DNA of 64,000 nucleotides from Glaciecola petra (GTDB lineage Bacteria > Pseudomonadota > Gammaproteobacteria > Enterobacterales > Alteromonadaceae): NCBI RefSeq assembly GCF_031846345.1, contig NZ_JAVRHX010000001.1, positions 1,240,001-1,304,000 on the forward strand. The letters are read 5' to 3'. The position numbers and the translations under genes are program-made. The notes beneath the pieces are model-generated. The model saw only the letters and a program-made list of their open reading frames with translations, had not been told where the DNA came from and searched no databases. The first letter of the stretch is position 1; each line of letters begins with the position of its first letter. Positions 35,271 through 44,111 of the stretch are shown here, one piece after another.

Positions 35271-35642
35271 ATGAATACTTCAACACAAGAAAATGTATCA
35301 GCAAAGTTTGTTAACCCTACTGCTAAAAATATTCAATGGGACGAAAAGTCAATTGAGCACAGGCGAATGAGTACAAGTTCTGCATGGGTATTTAACTTAA
35401 GTAAGCATTATCGCTTCGCCAAGGCTGATGCAAGACAACTACAAGTTAATTCGAATAATAAACAATTCGAATATATTTGCAGGTTACTCAAGGCAAATAC
35501 TTGTGAAGTCATATATTTTGATGAAGACTTTAGTTTTGAACAAACTCAAATTATTCGTAAATTACAAAAAAGTACAGGCACGCAGTTACACAGTGCAAAA
35601 CTAGCTTATCTATTTGAAGATAATTTAGCTTTGGCGAGCTAA
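35271..35642 (+). CDS. SulA-like cell division inhibitor
   Basis: A 123-residue protein whose C-terminal half, ICRLLKANTCEVIYF through DFSFEQTQIIRKLQ, resembles the FtsZ-binding SulA domain, where a Leu/Arg-rich helix is followed by a VI(G/Y) strand and a Glu-rich helix. SulA stops septation during DNA damage. A LexA box lies 20 bases upstream, giving independent support. Similarity to enterobacterial SulA is weak, so the call is tentative; lexA is not adjacent. Confidence 0.62.
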   Translation: MNTSTQENVSAKFVNPTAKNIQWDEKSIEHRRMSTSSAWVFNLSKHYRFAKADARQLQVNSNNKQFEYICRLLKANTCEVIYFDEDFSFEQTQIIRKLQKSTGTQLHSAKLAYLFEDNLALAS

Positions 35643-35666
35643 GGATGAATTTTTTGGCTCTTGTTA

Positions 35667-36332
35667 TTAAGGATTAACGCTCTTTTCACACCATGTTTCA
35701 TCAATGAGGCAATTAGCATTTTCATCAAGCTTGGGCTTATTTACGCTGTATATTATACGTGTTTGTGGTTGAGTTTTAAGGTGTAAATAATCCACTTCTA
35801 GGGGTGAGAAAATAAGTACTGCAAAATTAGCTGGCAATGTCTTATAACACTCGGGGGATGAATGTTCTTTCGGAATACTGCTTTTTTTGGCTTCGTTTTG
35901 GTTTTGGCTTTGGTTTTGAATCGCATCACTTTTAGGTGAGGGCCAATAGAATTGTGACTTAGCTGCATCTGATAGCGTATTCCAAACTACTTGTAGAAGA
36001 CTTGTTGTCGCAAGGGTCTCTTCGCCATCGTTTTTAGTAAGCCTATGCATTACCACCTTAGACTGAATCCTGTATTGCTCTCTCGTGATAGAAAAATACC
36101 AACAAATTTCAGCTTCTGCTAAGTTTGCAAAGTCATTAAATTTAGCACTACGTGTATCGCTAATAGCAATGATACTATTTGAGCCGTCTAAAAATCCTCT
36201 ATGCACCATAGTTCGATTGCGTGGCTTCCCATCACTATCTACCGAAGCTACTTGAAAATATTTAGATTCAGGCTTGCTCCTATGTTTATGTAAGCTGCGA
36301 GCTAACGATTGTCGCCAAGGTGGAAAAGACAT
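35667..36332 (-). CDS. Pyridoxamine 5'-phosphate oxidase-like flavoprotein (Alr4036 type)
   Basis: A 221-residue FMN-binding split-barrel protein of the PNPOx-like family: FQVASVDSDGKPRNRTMVHRG, DTRSAKFND and AEICWYFSITREQYRI are the cofactor-binding segments. Enzymatic role is unknown; it is not PdxH. A polar insertion with Gln-Asn repeats (about residues 138-148) coincides with a short hexamer repeat in the DNA. It begins two bases after tatD and is probably the last gene of the fab-tatD transcript. Confidence 0.78.
   Translation of the reverse strand: MSFPPWRQSLARSLHKHRSKPESKYFQVASVDSDGKPRNRTMVHRGFLDGSNSIIAISDTRSAKFNDFANLAEAEICWYFSITREQYRIQSKVVMHRLTKNDGEETLATTSLLQVVWNTLSDAAKSQFYWPSPKSDAIQNQSQNQNEAKKSSIPKEHSSPECYKTLPANFAVLIFSPLEVDYLHLKTQPQTRIIYSVNKPKLDENANCLIDETWCEKSVNP
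35896..35919. repeat. Imperfect hexamer repeat inside the PNPOx-like gene
   Basis: Four consecutive units TTTTGG, TTTTGG, CTTTGG, TTTTGA are present. On the coding strand they specify Gln-Asn/Ser residues in a polar insertion, so copy-number changes of whole units would keep the reading frame. Confidence 0.6.
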
Positions 36333-36334
36333 TG

Positions 36335-37105
36335 TTAACTTTTTACTCTATCGAAAAGCGTGTAAAAATTATGGCTTGTTTGCTCAGCTAATTGTGTTAG
36401 CGGTACCCCTTTAAGCTCTGCAATAAATTTAGCCACATCCACCACGTGTTTAGGCTGATTCTCTTTACCTCTATGCGGAACAGGTGCTAACCAAGGTGAA
36501 TCAGTTTCTATTAATAACTTGTCGAGTGGAATTTTCTTTACGGTTTGTTGTAATTCCTTTGCAGAATTGAAAGTAACAATACCAGAAATAGAAATATAAA
36601 TACCCATTTCTATAGCCGCTTGTGCCATTTCCAAACTCTCTGTAAAACAATGTAATACTGCTCCTGTAGACCTTTCATAATGCGCATTTAAAAGTGAAAG
36701 GGTGTCTTCTTGAGCGCTTCTAGTATGGATAATTAATGGTTTTTTAAGCAAATTCGCCGTTTTTATGTGGTCGACAAATGAGGTCAATTGTATTGCTTTT
36801 GTATCTTCACTATAATAATAGTCTAAGCCAGTTTCCCCAACTGCTACCACTTCATCTCGGGAACAAACCCTCAACAACTCGTTAGCCGTAGACGCATCTT
36901 CTTGATGCAATGGGTGTACACCACAAGAAACAGATACATTCTTAAAATGCTTAACTTTGTCAAACATTTGTTCATATTCTTTTACCGATACAGCAACACA
37001 CAGCATATGCTCAACACCAGCCAGTGTTGCTTCATTAACGGCGTTATCTAATTCGCTCTCATTAAGCTTGAGGCGGTCTAGATGACAATGAGAATCAACA
37101 AACAT
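36335..37105 (-). CDS. TatD-family metal-dependent deoxyribonuclease
   Basis: A 256-residue amidohydrolase-fold nuclease (YcfH/TatD family). Metal ligands are in DSHCHLDRL, VGETGLDYYYS, IIHTRSAQEDT, VLHCFTES and LIETDSPWLAP. It overlaps holB by one base and follows tmk-holB, as E. coli ycfH does. Family members have 3'-5' exonuclease and repair roles. Confidence 0.94.
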   Translation of the reverse strand: MFVDSHCHLDRLKLNESELDNAVNEATLAGVEHMLCVAVSVKEYEQMFDKVKHFKNVSVSCGVHPLHQEDASTANELLRVCSRDEVVAVGETGLDYYYSEDTKAIQLTSFVDHIKTANLLKKPLIIHTRSAQEDTLSLLNAHYERSTGAVLHCFTESLEMAQAAIEMGIYISISGIVTFNSAKELQQTVKKIPLDKLLIETDSPWLAPVPHRGKENQPKHVVDVAKFIAELKGVPLTQLAEQTSHNFYTLFDRVKS

Positions 37106-38010
37106 TATTGGCCTTCCCTATTTTGGACTTTATTAAAAAGCTGACTTAATAATAAGCCTTTATTGATTCCAGCTTTATTACTCAAACTCTTGCAACGACT
37201 GCATTCATCTAAAATTTTCTCTAAACTGTTTAATACATGTTGACTATTATTAGCCAGCAATTCAGTTTTATACTCATTTTTTGCCCACTGATAAGTCCAA
37301 GTAAAAATCGTCGATAGATGATTCATCCATTTGGTCGCCATGCTTTGAGGACTTAGATTGCAGTCCAACAGTTGTTCAAGATCACCTGTAAACAATAAAA
37401 GTAGATCTTCATCGCTTGTAAGAGCATCTAAGTAAAGTAAAGGAGAGCCTGAGTAAGCATCGAGTCCTTGTTGATTAACTGTCTTATCTGTTTTTTGTTG
37501 CAACCACGCTAAAGATTCCTCTACTTTTGGTAAGGACACTCTGATTTTTTCGCAACGACTTTTAATAGTAGGCAACACATATTGCAGTTCAGTGGTAGAC
37601 AGCAGTATATATGTGTTTGAGTTAGGTTCTTCTAATGTTTTTAATAATGAATTACTTGCCGATTCTGTTAAACGTTGAATATCGGGAATAATAACTACTT
37701 TATTACCCAATAATTGTGATGTGCTAACTACAAAATCTCCAACTTCACGAATTTGATCAACACCAATACTTGGTTTATCAGATTTGACCCATTTTATATC
37801 AGGATGAGACTGCGCAACAAATAAAGCACAAGACTTACACTGTCCACATGCATTTTTACTCTCACACACGATGGCCTTAGCGAGTACAACGATTAAATGT
37901 TCTTCGCCACAACCTTTAGCCGCATCTAACAAAATACCATGATGCAATTGTTGATTTTGCAACCTTACAAATAAATCATTTTGGATAGTCTGTAACCACG
38001 GAAGATTCAT
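37105..38010 (-). CDS. holB: DNA polymerase III subunit delta prime
   Basis: HolB is the stator of the clamp loader that places the beta clamp on DNA. The 301-residue AAA+ protein has the four-cysteine zinc module CESKNACGQCKSC, a sensor-type segment SNSLLKTLEEPN and lacks a functional Walker A, as expected. It overlaps tmk by four bases and tatD by one. Confidence 0.94.
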   Translation of the reverse strand: MNLPWLQTIQNDLFVRLQNQQLHHGILLDAAKGCGEEHLIVVLAKAIVCESKNACGQCKSCALFVAQSHPDIKWVKSDKPSIGVDQIREVGDFVVSTSQLLGNKVVIIPDIQRLTESASNSLLKTLEEPNSNTYILLSTTELQYVLPTIKSRCEKIRVSLPKVEESLAWLQQKTDKTVNQQGLDAYSGSPLLYLDALTSDEDLLLLFTGDLEQLLDCNLSPQSMATKWMNHLSTIFTWTYQWAKNEYKTELLANNSQHVLNSLEKILDECSRCKSLSNKAGINKGLLLSQLFNKVQNREGQ

Positions 38011-38642
38011 AGTGACCTGTTTTGATACCAGTTGTCTAATGCACTTAACACATCTTTTTTTACCTCGCCAACGGATTGGCTTGCATCTATCTGAATAGCG
38101 TTAGGCATACTTCTAATCGTATTTATATATACCTGACGAGCACGTTTAAAAAAATCTAAACCAGCCATTTCAATTCTATCCAATTCACCGCGTCCTCTTG
38201 CCCGCTCAAGACCCAAACTGGGATCAATATCTAAATACAAAGTAAAGTCAGGGACAAAATCGCCTAGCGTTAATTGACGTAGTTGATGTAATTTTGTTAA
38301 CTCAACCCTGCGACCACCTCCTTGATAGGCCAAAGATGATAAATCATGTCTGTCACCAACTACATAGTAATTGCTGGCTAATGCTGGCTTAATCACGTTT
38401 TGCACTAATTGTGACCGCGCCGCGTACATTAGAAGAAGTTCGGTCTCTTGTGTAACCTCTTCCTCAGCCCAAGGGTGCTTTACACACTCTCTTATAGCTT
38501 CTGCCATAGGAGTGCCGCCAGGCTCTCTAGTACATACGACTACTTGACCTTTCTTGCTTAAAAAGTCTCTAATAGCATCTATCACAGTGCTCTTGCCCGC
38601 ACCTTCTAATCCTTCTACAACAATAAATCCTGAACTATGCAA
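38007..38642 (-). CDS. tmk: Thymidylate kinase
   Basis: Tmk phosphorylates dTMP to dTDP. The 211-residue protein has the P-loop EGLEGAGKST, the DR motif VVGDRHDLSS and the lid region RARGRGELDRIE. The start appears to be TTG, supported by an AGAG site seven bases upstream and by alignment with known Tmk N termini. It overlaps holB by four bases. Confidence 0.96.
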   Translation of the reverse strand: MHSSGFIVVEGLEGAGKSTVIDAIRDFLSKKGQVVVCTREPGGTPMAEAIRECVKHPWAEEEVTQETELLLMYAARSQLVQNVIKPALASNYYVVGDRHDLSSLAYQGGGRRVELTKLHQLRQLTLGDFVPDFTLYLDIDPSLGLERARGRGELDRIEMAGLDFFKRARQVYINTIRSMPNAIQIDASQSVGEVKKDVLSALDNWYQNRSL

Positions 38643-38681
38643 AATATTCTCTTATTGGGTATTCTTTTATTGATTATTATT

Positions 38682-39710
38682 TTATTGTTTATTGTTAAGC
38701 GTCTCTAAGTATTGCCGCACCGCTTTATTGTGATCCGCAAGTGTTTGCGAAAAAACATGTCCACCACTACCACTGGCAACAAAATATAAATTATCAGTTA
38801 TGTCTGGCCGAGCAGCGGCATTTATTGACGCCCTACTCGGCATAGATATAGGTGTTATTGGCAAACCTTTTATTATATAGGTATTGTAAGGTGTGGGAGT
38901 TCGTAAATGAAGACGTGTAATATCGCCATCGTAGTCTTCTCCCACGCCATAAATAACGGTTGGGTCAGTTTGCAAGCGCATATTTCGCTCTAATCGGTTG
39001 CTAAAAACACCCGCAATTTCACCTCTTTCTTCGCTTAAAGCAGTTTCTTTCTCAATAATGGATGCTAACACTAATAATTCATATGCATCAGTAATTGGCG
39101 TATCAATATATCTGTCTTGCCAAGCCTGTTTGACTACACTTTCCATTGCTTTATAAGACCGTGTAAATACGCTAGACGCTAAGTCATTATGAGTATAAAA
39201 ATAGGTGTCAGGTAATAGACAACCTTCGATACTCTGATAATCGTTTTCACAAAAACTTCCGTCAGTTACCAAATACTGATAAAGCCCATTAGCCGAACGA
39301 ACATCATTTTGTAACGAATCAAGCAAGGCAATTTGCGCTAACCAATTTGCAATTGTATCGCCTTCTACAAGGGTAATACTAAATTGTTTTTCTTGGCCTA
39401 AAGCGAACATACTCATAAGCTCAGTAAAATTGGCATTGGGTGGCAACTCATACATCCCTGCTTTTATAGAGCTTACCTCAGGATTTAATCTTAACCACAA
39501 TTTAAAACCAATGCTGTCAACTTTTGCATATTCTGTTAATCTTTGTTTAACAGAATAAACACTAGAACCTGGTTTTATTTCGAACAATAACGGCGTCTGG
39601 TTATTCAAAATAGTGTTATCAATTGCCGTTACTTTAGTATAACCCACAAATAAAAAACATAATGACATGACGACTATGCTAACAATAGTTATTAATATGA
39701 ATCGTTTCAT
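38682..39710 (-). CDS. mltG: Endolytic murein transglycosylase MltG
   Basis: MltG cleaves nascent glycan strands at the inner membrane and is thought to set glycan chain length. The 342-residue protein has one N-terminal membrane anchor (residues 5-25), a LysM-like region and the catalytic domain with Glu in ASIIEKETALSEERG and YNTYIIKGLPITPIS. It overlaps pabC by four bases. Confidence 0.95.
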   Translation of the reverse strand: MKRFILITIVSIVVMSLCFLFVGYTKVTAIDNTILNNQTPLLFEIKPGSSVYSVKQRLTEYAKVDSIGFKLWLRLNPEVSSIKAGMYELPPNANFTELMSMFALGQEKQFSITLVEGDTIANWLAQIALLDSLQNDVRSANGLYQYLVTDGSFCENDYQSIEGCLLPDTYFYTHNDLASSVFTRSYKAMESVVKQAWQDRYIDTPITDAYELLVLASIIEKETALSEERGEIAGVFSNRLERNMRLQTDPTVIYGVGEDYDGDITRLHLRTPTPYNTYIIKGLPITPISMPSRASINAAARPDITDNLYFVASGSGGHVFSQTLADHNKAVRQYLETLNNKQ

Positions 39711-40606
39711 TCTAATACTAACTCTGAATATAATGTATTACTGGCGAACAGAGACATTAATTCTTTTACGGTAGACTGGTCGGTGTCGTTCAGTGTAATA
39801 CTCTCATTAGCTTTATTTTTTAAATGCAAATGTGAAACGGGTATGACTAAAGATATTGCATTTGTTAGAAAAACTGATTGGGCTTGTTGTAAGTCATCAA
39901 TATAAATATCACGTGTTTTTATTTCTATACCTTGTTCAAGCATAGTCTTCATGACATGTCTCCGCATTACCCCGTCTACCCCAGCGCTTTCTATACGAGG
40001 CGTACACCAATACCCAGCTAACTTTACAAAGATATTAGCAGATGTCGCTTCGACAAGCCTATTATTAGAATCTAGCATGATAAAGTCATCAAGATAAGAG
40101 TAACGTTTTAGACGATGTTTAGCGAGGACCTGTTCTAGACGATTTAGATGCTTTACACCAGCGAATAAAGATTGAGAGGCTAAAGAAAAATCACATACTC
40201 CCAAATGATATTCATAATCTAAAGACATTTCCTTAGGATACTGTGGAGGTAGACAATCATGCACCGTGATATATATGTTGACGGTGACTTGGTCTGGTGT
40301 TTGATATCCGCGTCCACCAACACCACGTGACACAAGAACTTTTATGGCTTTATGTTGACCATTGTATTGTGATTTTATGTTTTTTAGCGGAGATAATAAG
40401 CCTTTTTGCAACTCATTTTTATCAAGGTTGAAAGATAAACAAGTGGCATCGTCGAACAGCCTGTCAATATGCTCTTTCAAGAGACAAAAATTATCACCAT
40501 TAAATAAAATGCTAGTAAAGCAACCATCCCCATAATTCATGGCCCTGTCACGTACATCGACACTCGTCGATGCAGTCACATAATAGATTTCAAAATCATC
40601 TGGCAA
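39707..40606 (-). CDS. pabC: Aminodeoxychorismate lyase
   Basis: PabC converts aminodeoxychorismate to p-aminobenzoate and pyruvate for folate synthesis; it is a fold type IV PLP enzyme. The 299-residue sequence has RAMNYGDGCF, VSRGVGGRGY, the PLP lysine in AGVKHLNRLEQVL and EATSANIF. The start is a TTG with AAGGG seven bases upstream; no ATG fits. It lies between fabF and mltG as in E. coli. Confidence 0.93.
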   Translation of the reverse strand: MPDDFEIYYVTASTSVDVRDRAMNYGDGCFTSILFNGDNFCLLKEHIDRLFDDATCLSFNLDKNELQKGLLSPLKNIKSQYNGQHKAIKVLVSRGVGGRGYQTPDQVTVNIYITVHDCLPPQYPKEMSLDYEYHLGVCDFSLASQSLFAGVKHLNRLEQVLAKHRLKRYSYLDDFIMLDSNNRLVEATSANIFVKLAGYWCTPRIESAGVDGVMRRHVMKTMLEQGIEIKTRDIYIDDLQQAQSVFLTNAISLVIPVSHLHLKNKANESITLNDTDQSTVKELMSLFASNTLYSELVLE

Positions 40607-40625
40607 TGGGCCGCCCTTATTTAAT

Positions 40626-41864
40626 TTATGGCTTTACAAATAATAAAGAACCATTGGTGCCACCAAAGCCAAAAGAATTACACAGTCCATAATCGGCCTT
40701 AAATGAAGCCGCTTTGTTTGCGACAAAATCTAAATCACAACCATCACTTGGATTATCTAAATTTATAGTAGGCGGCGCTATTTGATCGCGCAGCGCTAAT
40801 ATAGTAAATATCGCTTCAACTGAACCTGCTGCACCGAGCAAATGGCCAATCATTGATTTTGTTGAACTCACCTTTAACTTTGCCGCATGCTCACCAAATA
40901 TTGTTTTTACAGCGGCGACTTCGGCTATGTCACCTGCAGGTGTGGATGTACCATGAGCATTAACATAGCCAATAAGATTTCTATCGACTTTTGCATCTAC
41001 TATTGCATTTTCCATTGCTTGAGCCGCACCTGCGCCATCTGCAGGGGGAGAAGTCATATGAAAAGCATCACCGCTCATACCAAAACCTACTAATTCGGCA
41101 TATATTTGAGCGCCCCTTGCCTTTGCACTTTCATATTCCTCAAGCATGACCACACCAGCGCCTTCTCCCATCACGAAGCCGTCTCTGTCTTTATCCCAAG
41201 GACGACTTGCGCCTTGAGGGTTAGCATTGTTCGTAGAAAGCGCTCTCGCTGCGCCAAACCCAGCAAAGGCTAGCGGGGTAATAGTTGCCTCTGAACCGCC
41301 AGCAAGCATTGCATCAGCATCACCGTAGGCAATAGTTCTGGCGGCAATACCTATATTATGAACACCCGTGGTGCAAGCAGTAACAACATTTAAATTAGGC
41401 CCTTTTAAGCCTTCCATAATTGAAAGAAAGCCAGAAATCATGTTTGTGATTGTCGATGGAACAAAAAATGGAGATACTCGCTTGGGTCCGCTGTTGGTTA
41501 GCTTTTTGTGATTTTCCTCAATTAAAGGTAAACCACCAATGCCTGATCCTATCGACACTCCAACTCTCGCAGCATTGGCATCATTTATGGTTAGACCTGA
41601 ATCTTTAAGAGCTTGCATGCCAGCAGCAATACCAAGCTGAATAAACCGGTCCATTTTTTTGGCTTCTTTTCTAGGAATATATTCTTCAACATCAAAGTTT
41701 TTCACTTCGCCTGCAATTTTAGCGTTGAACTCTGCTGTATCAAAGCATGTAATATTATCAATACCGCTTTTGCCCGCTAAAATGCCTGACCATGTTGAAT
41801 CAACATCATTGCCAAGTGGCGTCAGCATACCCATGCCGGTTACAACTACACGACGTTTGCTCAC
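40626..41864 (-). CDS. fabF: 3-oxoacyl-ACP synthase II
   Basis: FabF elongates acyl-ACP by condensation with malonyl-ACP and controls temperature-dependent unsaturation. The 412-residue protein has the Cys-His-His triad in VTACTTGVHN, NAHGTSTPAGD and STKSMIGHLLGAAG. The start is GTG with a very strong AGGAGGT ribosome site. A terminator-like hairpin separates it from acpP. Confidence 0.97.
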   Translation of the reverse strand: MSKRRVVVTGMGMLTPLGNDVDSTWSGILAGKSGIDNITCFDTAEFNAKIAGEVKNFDVEEYIPRKEAKKMDRFIQLGIAAGMQALKDSGLTINDANAARVGVSIGSGIGGLPLIEENHKKLTNSGPKRVSPFFVPSTITNMISGFLSIMEGLKGPNLNVVTACTTGVHNIGIAARTIAYGDADAMLAGGSEATITPLAFAGFGAARALSTNNANPQGASRPWDKDRDGFVMGEGAGVVMLEEYESAKARGAQIYAELVGFGMSGDAFHMTSPPADGAGAAQAMENAIVDAKVDRNLIGYVNAHGTSTPAGDIAEVAAVKTIFGEHAAKLKVSSTKSMIGHLLGAAGSVEAIFTILALRDQIAPPTINLDNPSDGCDLDFVANKAASFKADYGLCNSFGFGGTNGSLLFVKP

Positions 41865-41942
41865 ACAACCTCCTCAGTTTCGACTTCTTTGTATTATTAT
41901 AATAAGGATAAATACAAGAAATTGCTTGATTTTCAGATATAA

Positions 41943-41973
41943 AAAAACGGCTCCCGTTTGAAGAGCCGTTTTT
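41943..41973 (-). terminator. Hairpin terminator or attenuator between acpP and fabF
   Basis: The 11-base arms AAAAACGGCTC and GAGCCGTTTTT pair perfectly around a nine-base loop, and on the minus strand the stem is followed by a run of T. Located between acpP and fabF in the same direction, it would release most acpP transcripts and let a fraction read into fabF, explaining higher ACP expression. Confidence 0.8.
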
Positions 41974-41985
41974 CTAAAAGCATTC

Positions 41986-42225
41986 TTACGCGTCGTTGTT
42001 AGCGTTTATGTAGTCAACCGCCGATTGAACAGTGGTTATTTTTTCAGCTTCTTCATCTGGAATTTCAGTATCAAACTCTTCTTCCAAAGCCATTACCAAT
42101 TCTACTGTATCCAAAGAGTCAGCACCCAAATCATCTACAAAAGAGGCCTCGGATTTTACTTCTTCTTCTTTAACGCCCAATTGCTCTACTATGATTTTTT
42201 TTACGCGTTCTTCAATGTTACTCAT
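41986..42225 (-). CDS. acpP: Acyl carrier protein
   Basis: The 79-residue acidic protein carries the growing acyl chain on phosphopantetheine attached to Ser37 in GADSLDTVELVMALE. Sequence is nearly identical in pattern to E. coli AcpP. AGGAAAC precedes the ATG. It is flanked by an inverted repeat upstream and a terminator downstream. Confidence 0.99.
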   Translation of the reverse strand: MSNIEERVKKIIVEQLGVKEEEVKSEASFVDDLGADSLDTVELVMALEEEFDTEIPDEEAEKITTVQSAVDYINANNDA

Positions 42226-42315
42226 AATTACAGGTTTCCTTTACATACCTAAAATAAAATAGCGGGGCATAGTTTATTGACCTTACCCTCGCCATGCAAG
42301 CTTAACCAAGCATTT

Positions 42316-42338
42316 ATTCTGTGGTCGAACCACAGAAT
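42316..42338. other. Perfect 10-base inverted repeat upstream of acpP
   Basis: ATTCTGTGGT and ACCACAGAAT are exact inverted copies separated by CGA. It lies between fabG and acpP in the same operon. There is no T tract on either side, so it is not a standard terminator; a regulator site near an acpP promoter or an RNA processing hairpin are alternatives. Confidence 0.7.
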
Positions 42339-42414
42339 GTAAATTATTCGTTAAAACAAGCCTCGTATCAACTGTTATTTAGTGCTAAATCAATAAAAAT
42401 CAATAATTATTGAT

Positions 42415-43152
42415 TTAGCACATATACATGCCACCATTTACATGGATGGTTTCACCGGTGATATATGCAGCAGAATCTGAACATAAAAACAGCACCGTTG
42501 CTGCTACTTCTTCAGGATTGCCTAATCTGTTTGCCGGAATATCATTGAAAATCGCTGCTTTTTGATCATCTGTCAATGCGCGTGTCATATCCGTATCGAT
42601 AAAACCTGGCGCGACCACATTAACAGTTATACCGCGAGACGCAATTTCGCGTGCCATGGACTTACTAAATCCAATTACAGCAGCTTTAGCAGCAGCATAA
42701 TTTGCTTGGCCTGCATTTCCTGTTGAACCAACAACCGACCCAATAGATACTATTCTGCCAGATTTTTTCTTCATCATACCGCGCATAACAGCTTTTGATA
42801 ATTTAAATACCGAGCTTAAGTTGGTATCTAGTATTGAGGACCATTCGTCATTTTTCATGCGCATCAATAAATTATCGCGTGTAATACCAGCATTATTTAT
42901 CAGTATATCTATTGCGCCAAACTCTTCCACCATGCTTTTCAGACAAGCCTGCATAGCATCGTCTTCATTTACATTTAGGCAAAATCCTTTACCAGCACCT
43001 TCAAGGTATCCTGAGATAGCTTCTGCGCCTGCTTCGCTGGTTGCTGTTCCAAGTACCGTAGCACCTGCGGCAACTAATTGCTCCGCAATCGCTTTCCCTA
43101 TTCCTCTGCTCGCCCCAGTAACCAAGGCAACTTTTCCCGTCAAATCAAACAT
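42415..43152 (-). CDS. fabG: 3-oxoacyl-ACP reductase
   Basis: FabG uses NADPH to reduce 3-oxoacyl-ACP. The short-chain dehydrogenase motifs are VTGASRGIG, NNAGITRDNLLMRMK and the Ser-Tyr-Lys triad in SIGSVVGSTGNAGQANYAAAK. I chose the ATG at 43152 (MFDLTGK), preceded by GGA at good spacing and aligning with known FabG; an ATG four codons upstream has no ribosome site. Product 245 residues. Confidence 0.96.
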   Translation of the reverse strand: MFDLTGKVALVTGASRGIGKAIAEQLVAAGATVLGTATSEAGAEAISGYLEGAGKGFCLNVNEDDAMQACLKSMVEEFGAIDILINNAGITRDNLLMRMKNDEWSSILDTNLSSVFKLSKAVMRGMMKKKSGRIVSIGSVVGSTGNAGQANYAAAKAAVIGFSKSMAREIASRGITVNVVAPGFIDTDMTRALTDDQKAAIFNDIPANRLGNPEEVAATVLFLCSDSAAYITGETIHVNGGMYMC

Positions 43153-43181
43153 GTTTTTTTCCATTTTTATTATCTATAGAA

Positions 43182-44099
43182 TTAAAAATCTTGAGGCGTA
43201 TTCATACTCTTTGCACTGAGAGATTTATCAATTCTTTTAATCAAGCCCGTCAATACTTTCCCAGGGCCAACTTCATAAATGTCGGTTACCCCCTCGCGTG
43301 CCAGCACTTGCACTGTTTTTGTCCATTGTACTGGCATGTATAGTTGTCGTACTAGTGCATCTTTAATAGCAGCAGGCACAGTGTTAATACTAACGTCCAC
43401 ATTATTAATAATTGGTATGATAGGTTCTGCAAATTGCACTGCACTTAATAGACTTTCTAATTTTTGACTAGCGCTTTTCATCAAAGAACAGTGCGAAGGC
43501 ACACTCACTGCTAGCGGCAAAGCACGCTTAGCACCGGCTTCTTTGATTGCAATTGCGGCTAAATCAGTCGCTTGTTTAGCGCCAGCGATAACTATTTGTC
43601 CCGGACTATTATAATTGACTGGACTCACTACTAACTTCGTTTGTTCAGCAATTTGAGCACATATTTTTTCAACTTTGTCATCTTCTAAACCAATGATTGC
43701 ATACATTGCACCGTCTCCAGGTGCTACTGCTAGCTGCATAAACTGTCCACGCGCCTCTACTAACTTCACACCCGCGTCTAAGCTTAATACACCAGCAGCC
43801 ACTAAGGCAGTATATTCACCTAAGCTATGACCGGCTAAAAAGTCTGCTTTTATCTCTTTTTCTGAATTTAGTACTTTCCAGCAGGCGATACTTGCTGTAA
43901 GCAATGCCGGCTGGGTTATTTCGGTTTGTCCCAACTTTCCTGTTTCGTCATTTTGGACTACGTCCCATACATCATAGCCCAATGCATCTGATGCTTGCTC
44001 AAATGTTTCGCCAACCATACTAAAGTTTTGCGCTAGTTCAGCTAACATACCAGTCGATTGACTACCTTGACCAGGAAATACACAAGCGAGTTTACTCAT
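43182..44099 (-). CDS. fabD: Malonyl-CoA:ACP transacylase
   Basis: FabD loads malonate onto ACP. The 305-residue protein has CVFPGQGSQ, the nucleophile Ser in AGHSLGEYTALVAAG and the His in VSVPSHCSLM. It sits between fabH and fabG with short gaps, in the E. coli order. Confidence 0.97.
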   Translation of the reverse strand: MSKLACVFPGQGSQSTGMLAELAQNFSMVGETFEQASDALGYDVWDVVQNDETGKLGQTEITQPALLTASIACWKVLNSEKEIKADFLAGHSLGEYTALVAAGVLSLDAGVKLVEARGQFMQLAVAPGDGAMYAIIGLEDDKVEKICAQIAEQTKLVVSPVNYNSPGQIVIAGAKQATDLAAIAIKEAGAKRALPLAVSVPSHCSLMKSASQKLESLLSAVQFAEPIIPIINNVDVSINTVPAAIKDALVRQLYMPVQWTKTVQVLAREGVTDIYEVGPGKVLTGLIKRIDKSLSAKSMNTPQDF

Positions 44100-44111
44100 A
44101 TTTATACCTTA

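Noticed and set aside
35625..35642. Small inverted repeat TTAGCT/AGCTAA at the end of the SulA-like gene as terminator
   Set aside because: The stem is only six bases and the T run starts eight bases later, so termination is doubtful.
42316..42338. Inverted repeat as an intrinsic terminator of fabG
   Set aside because: No T run follows on the minus strand, and acpP lies downstream in the same direction; kept only as an unassigned inverted repeat.
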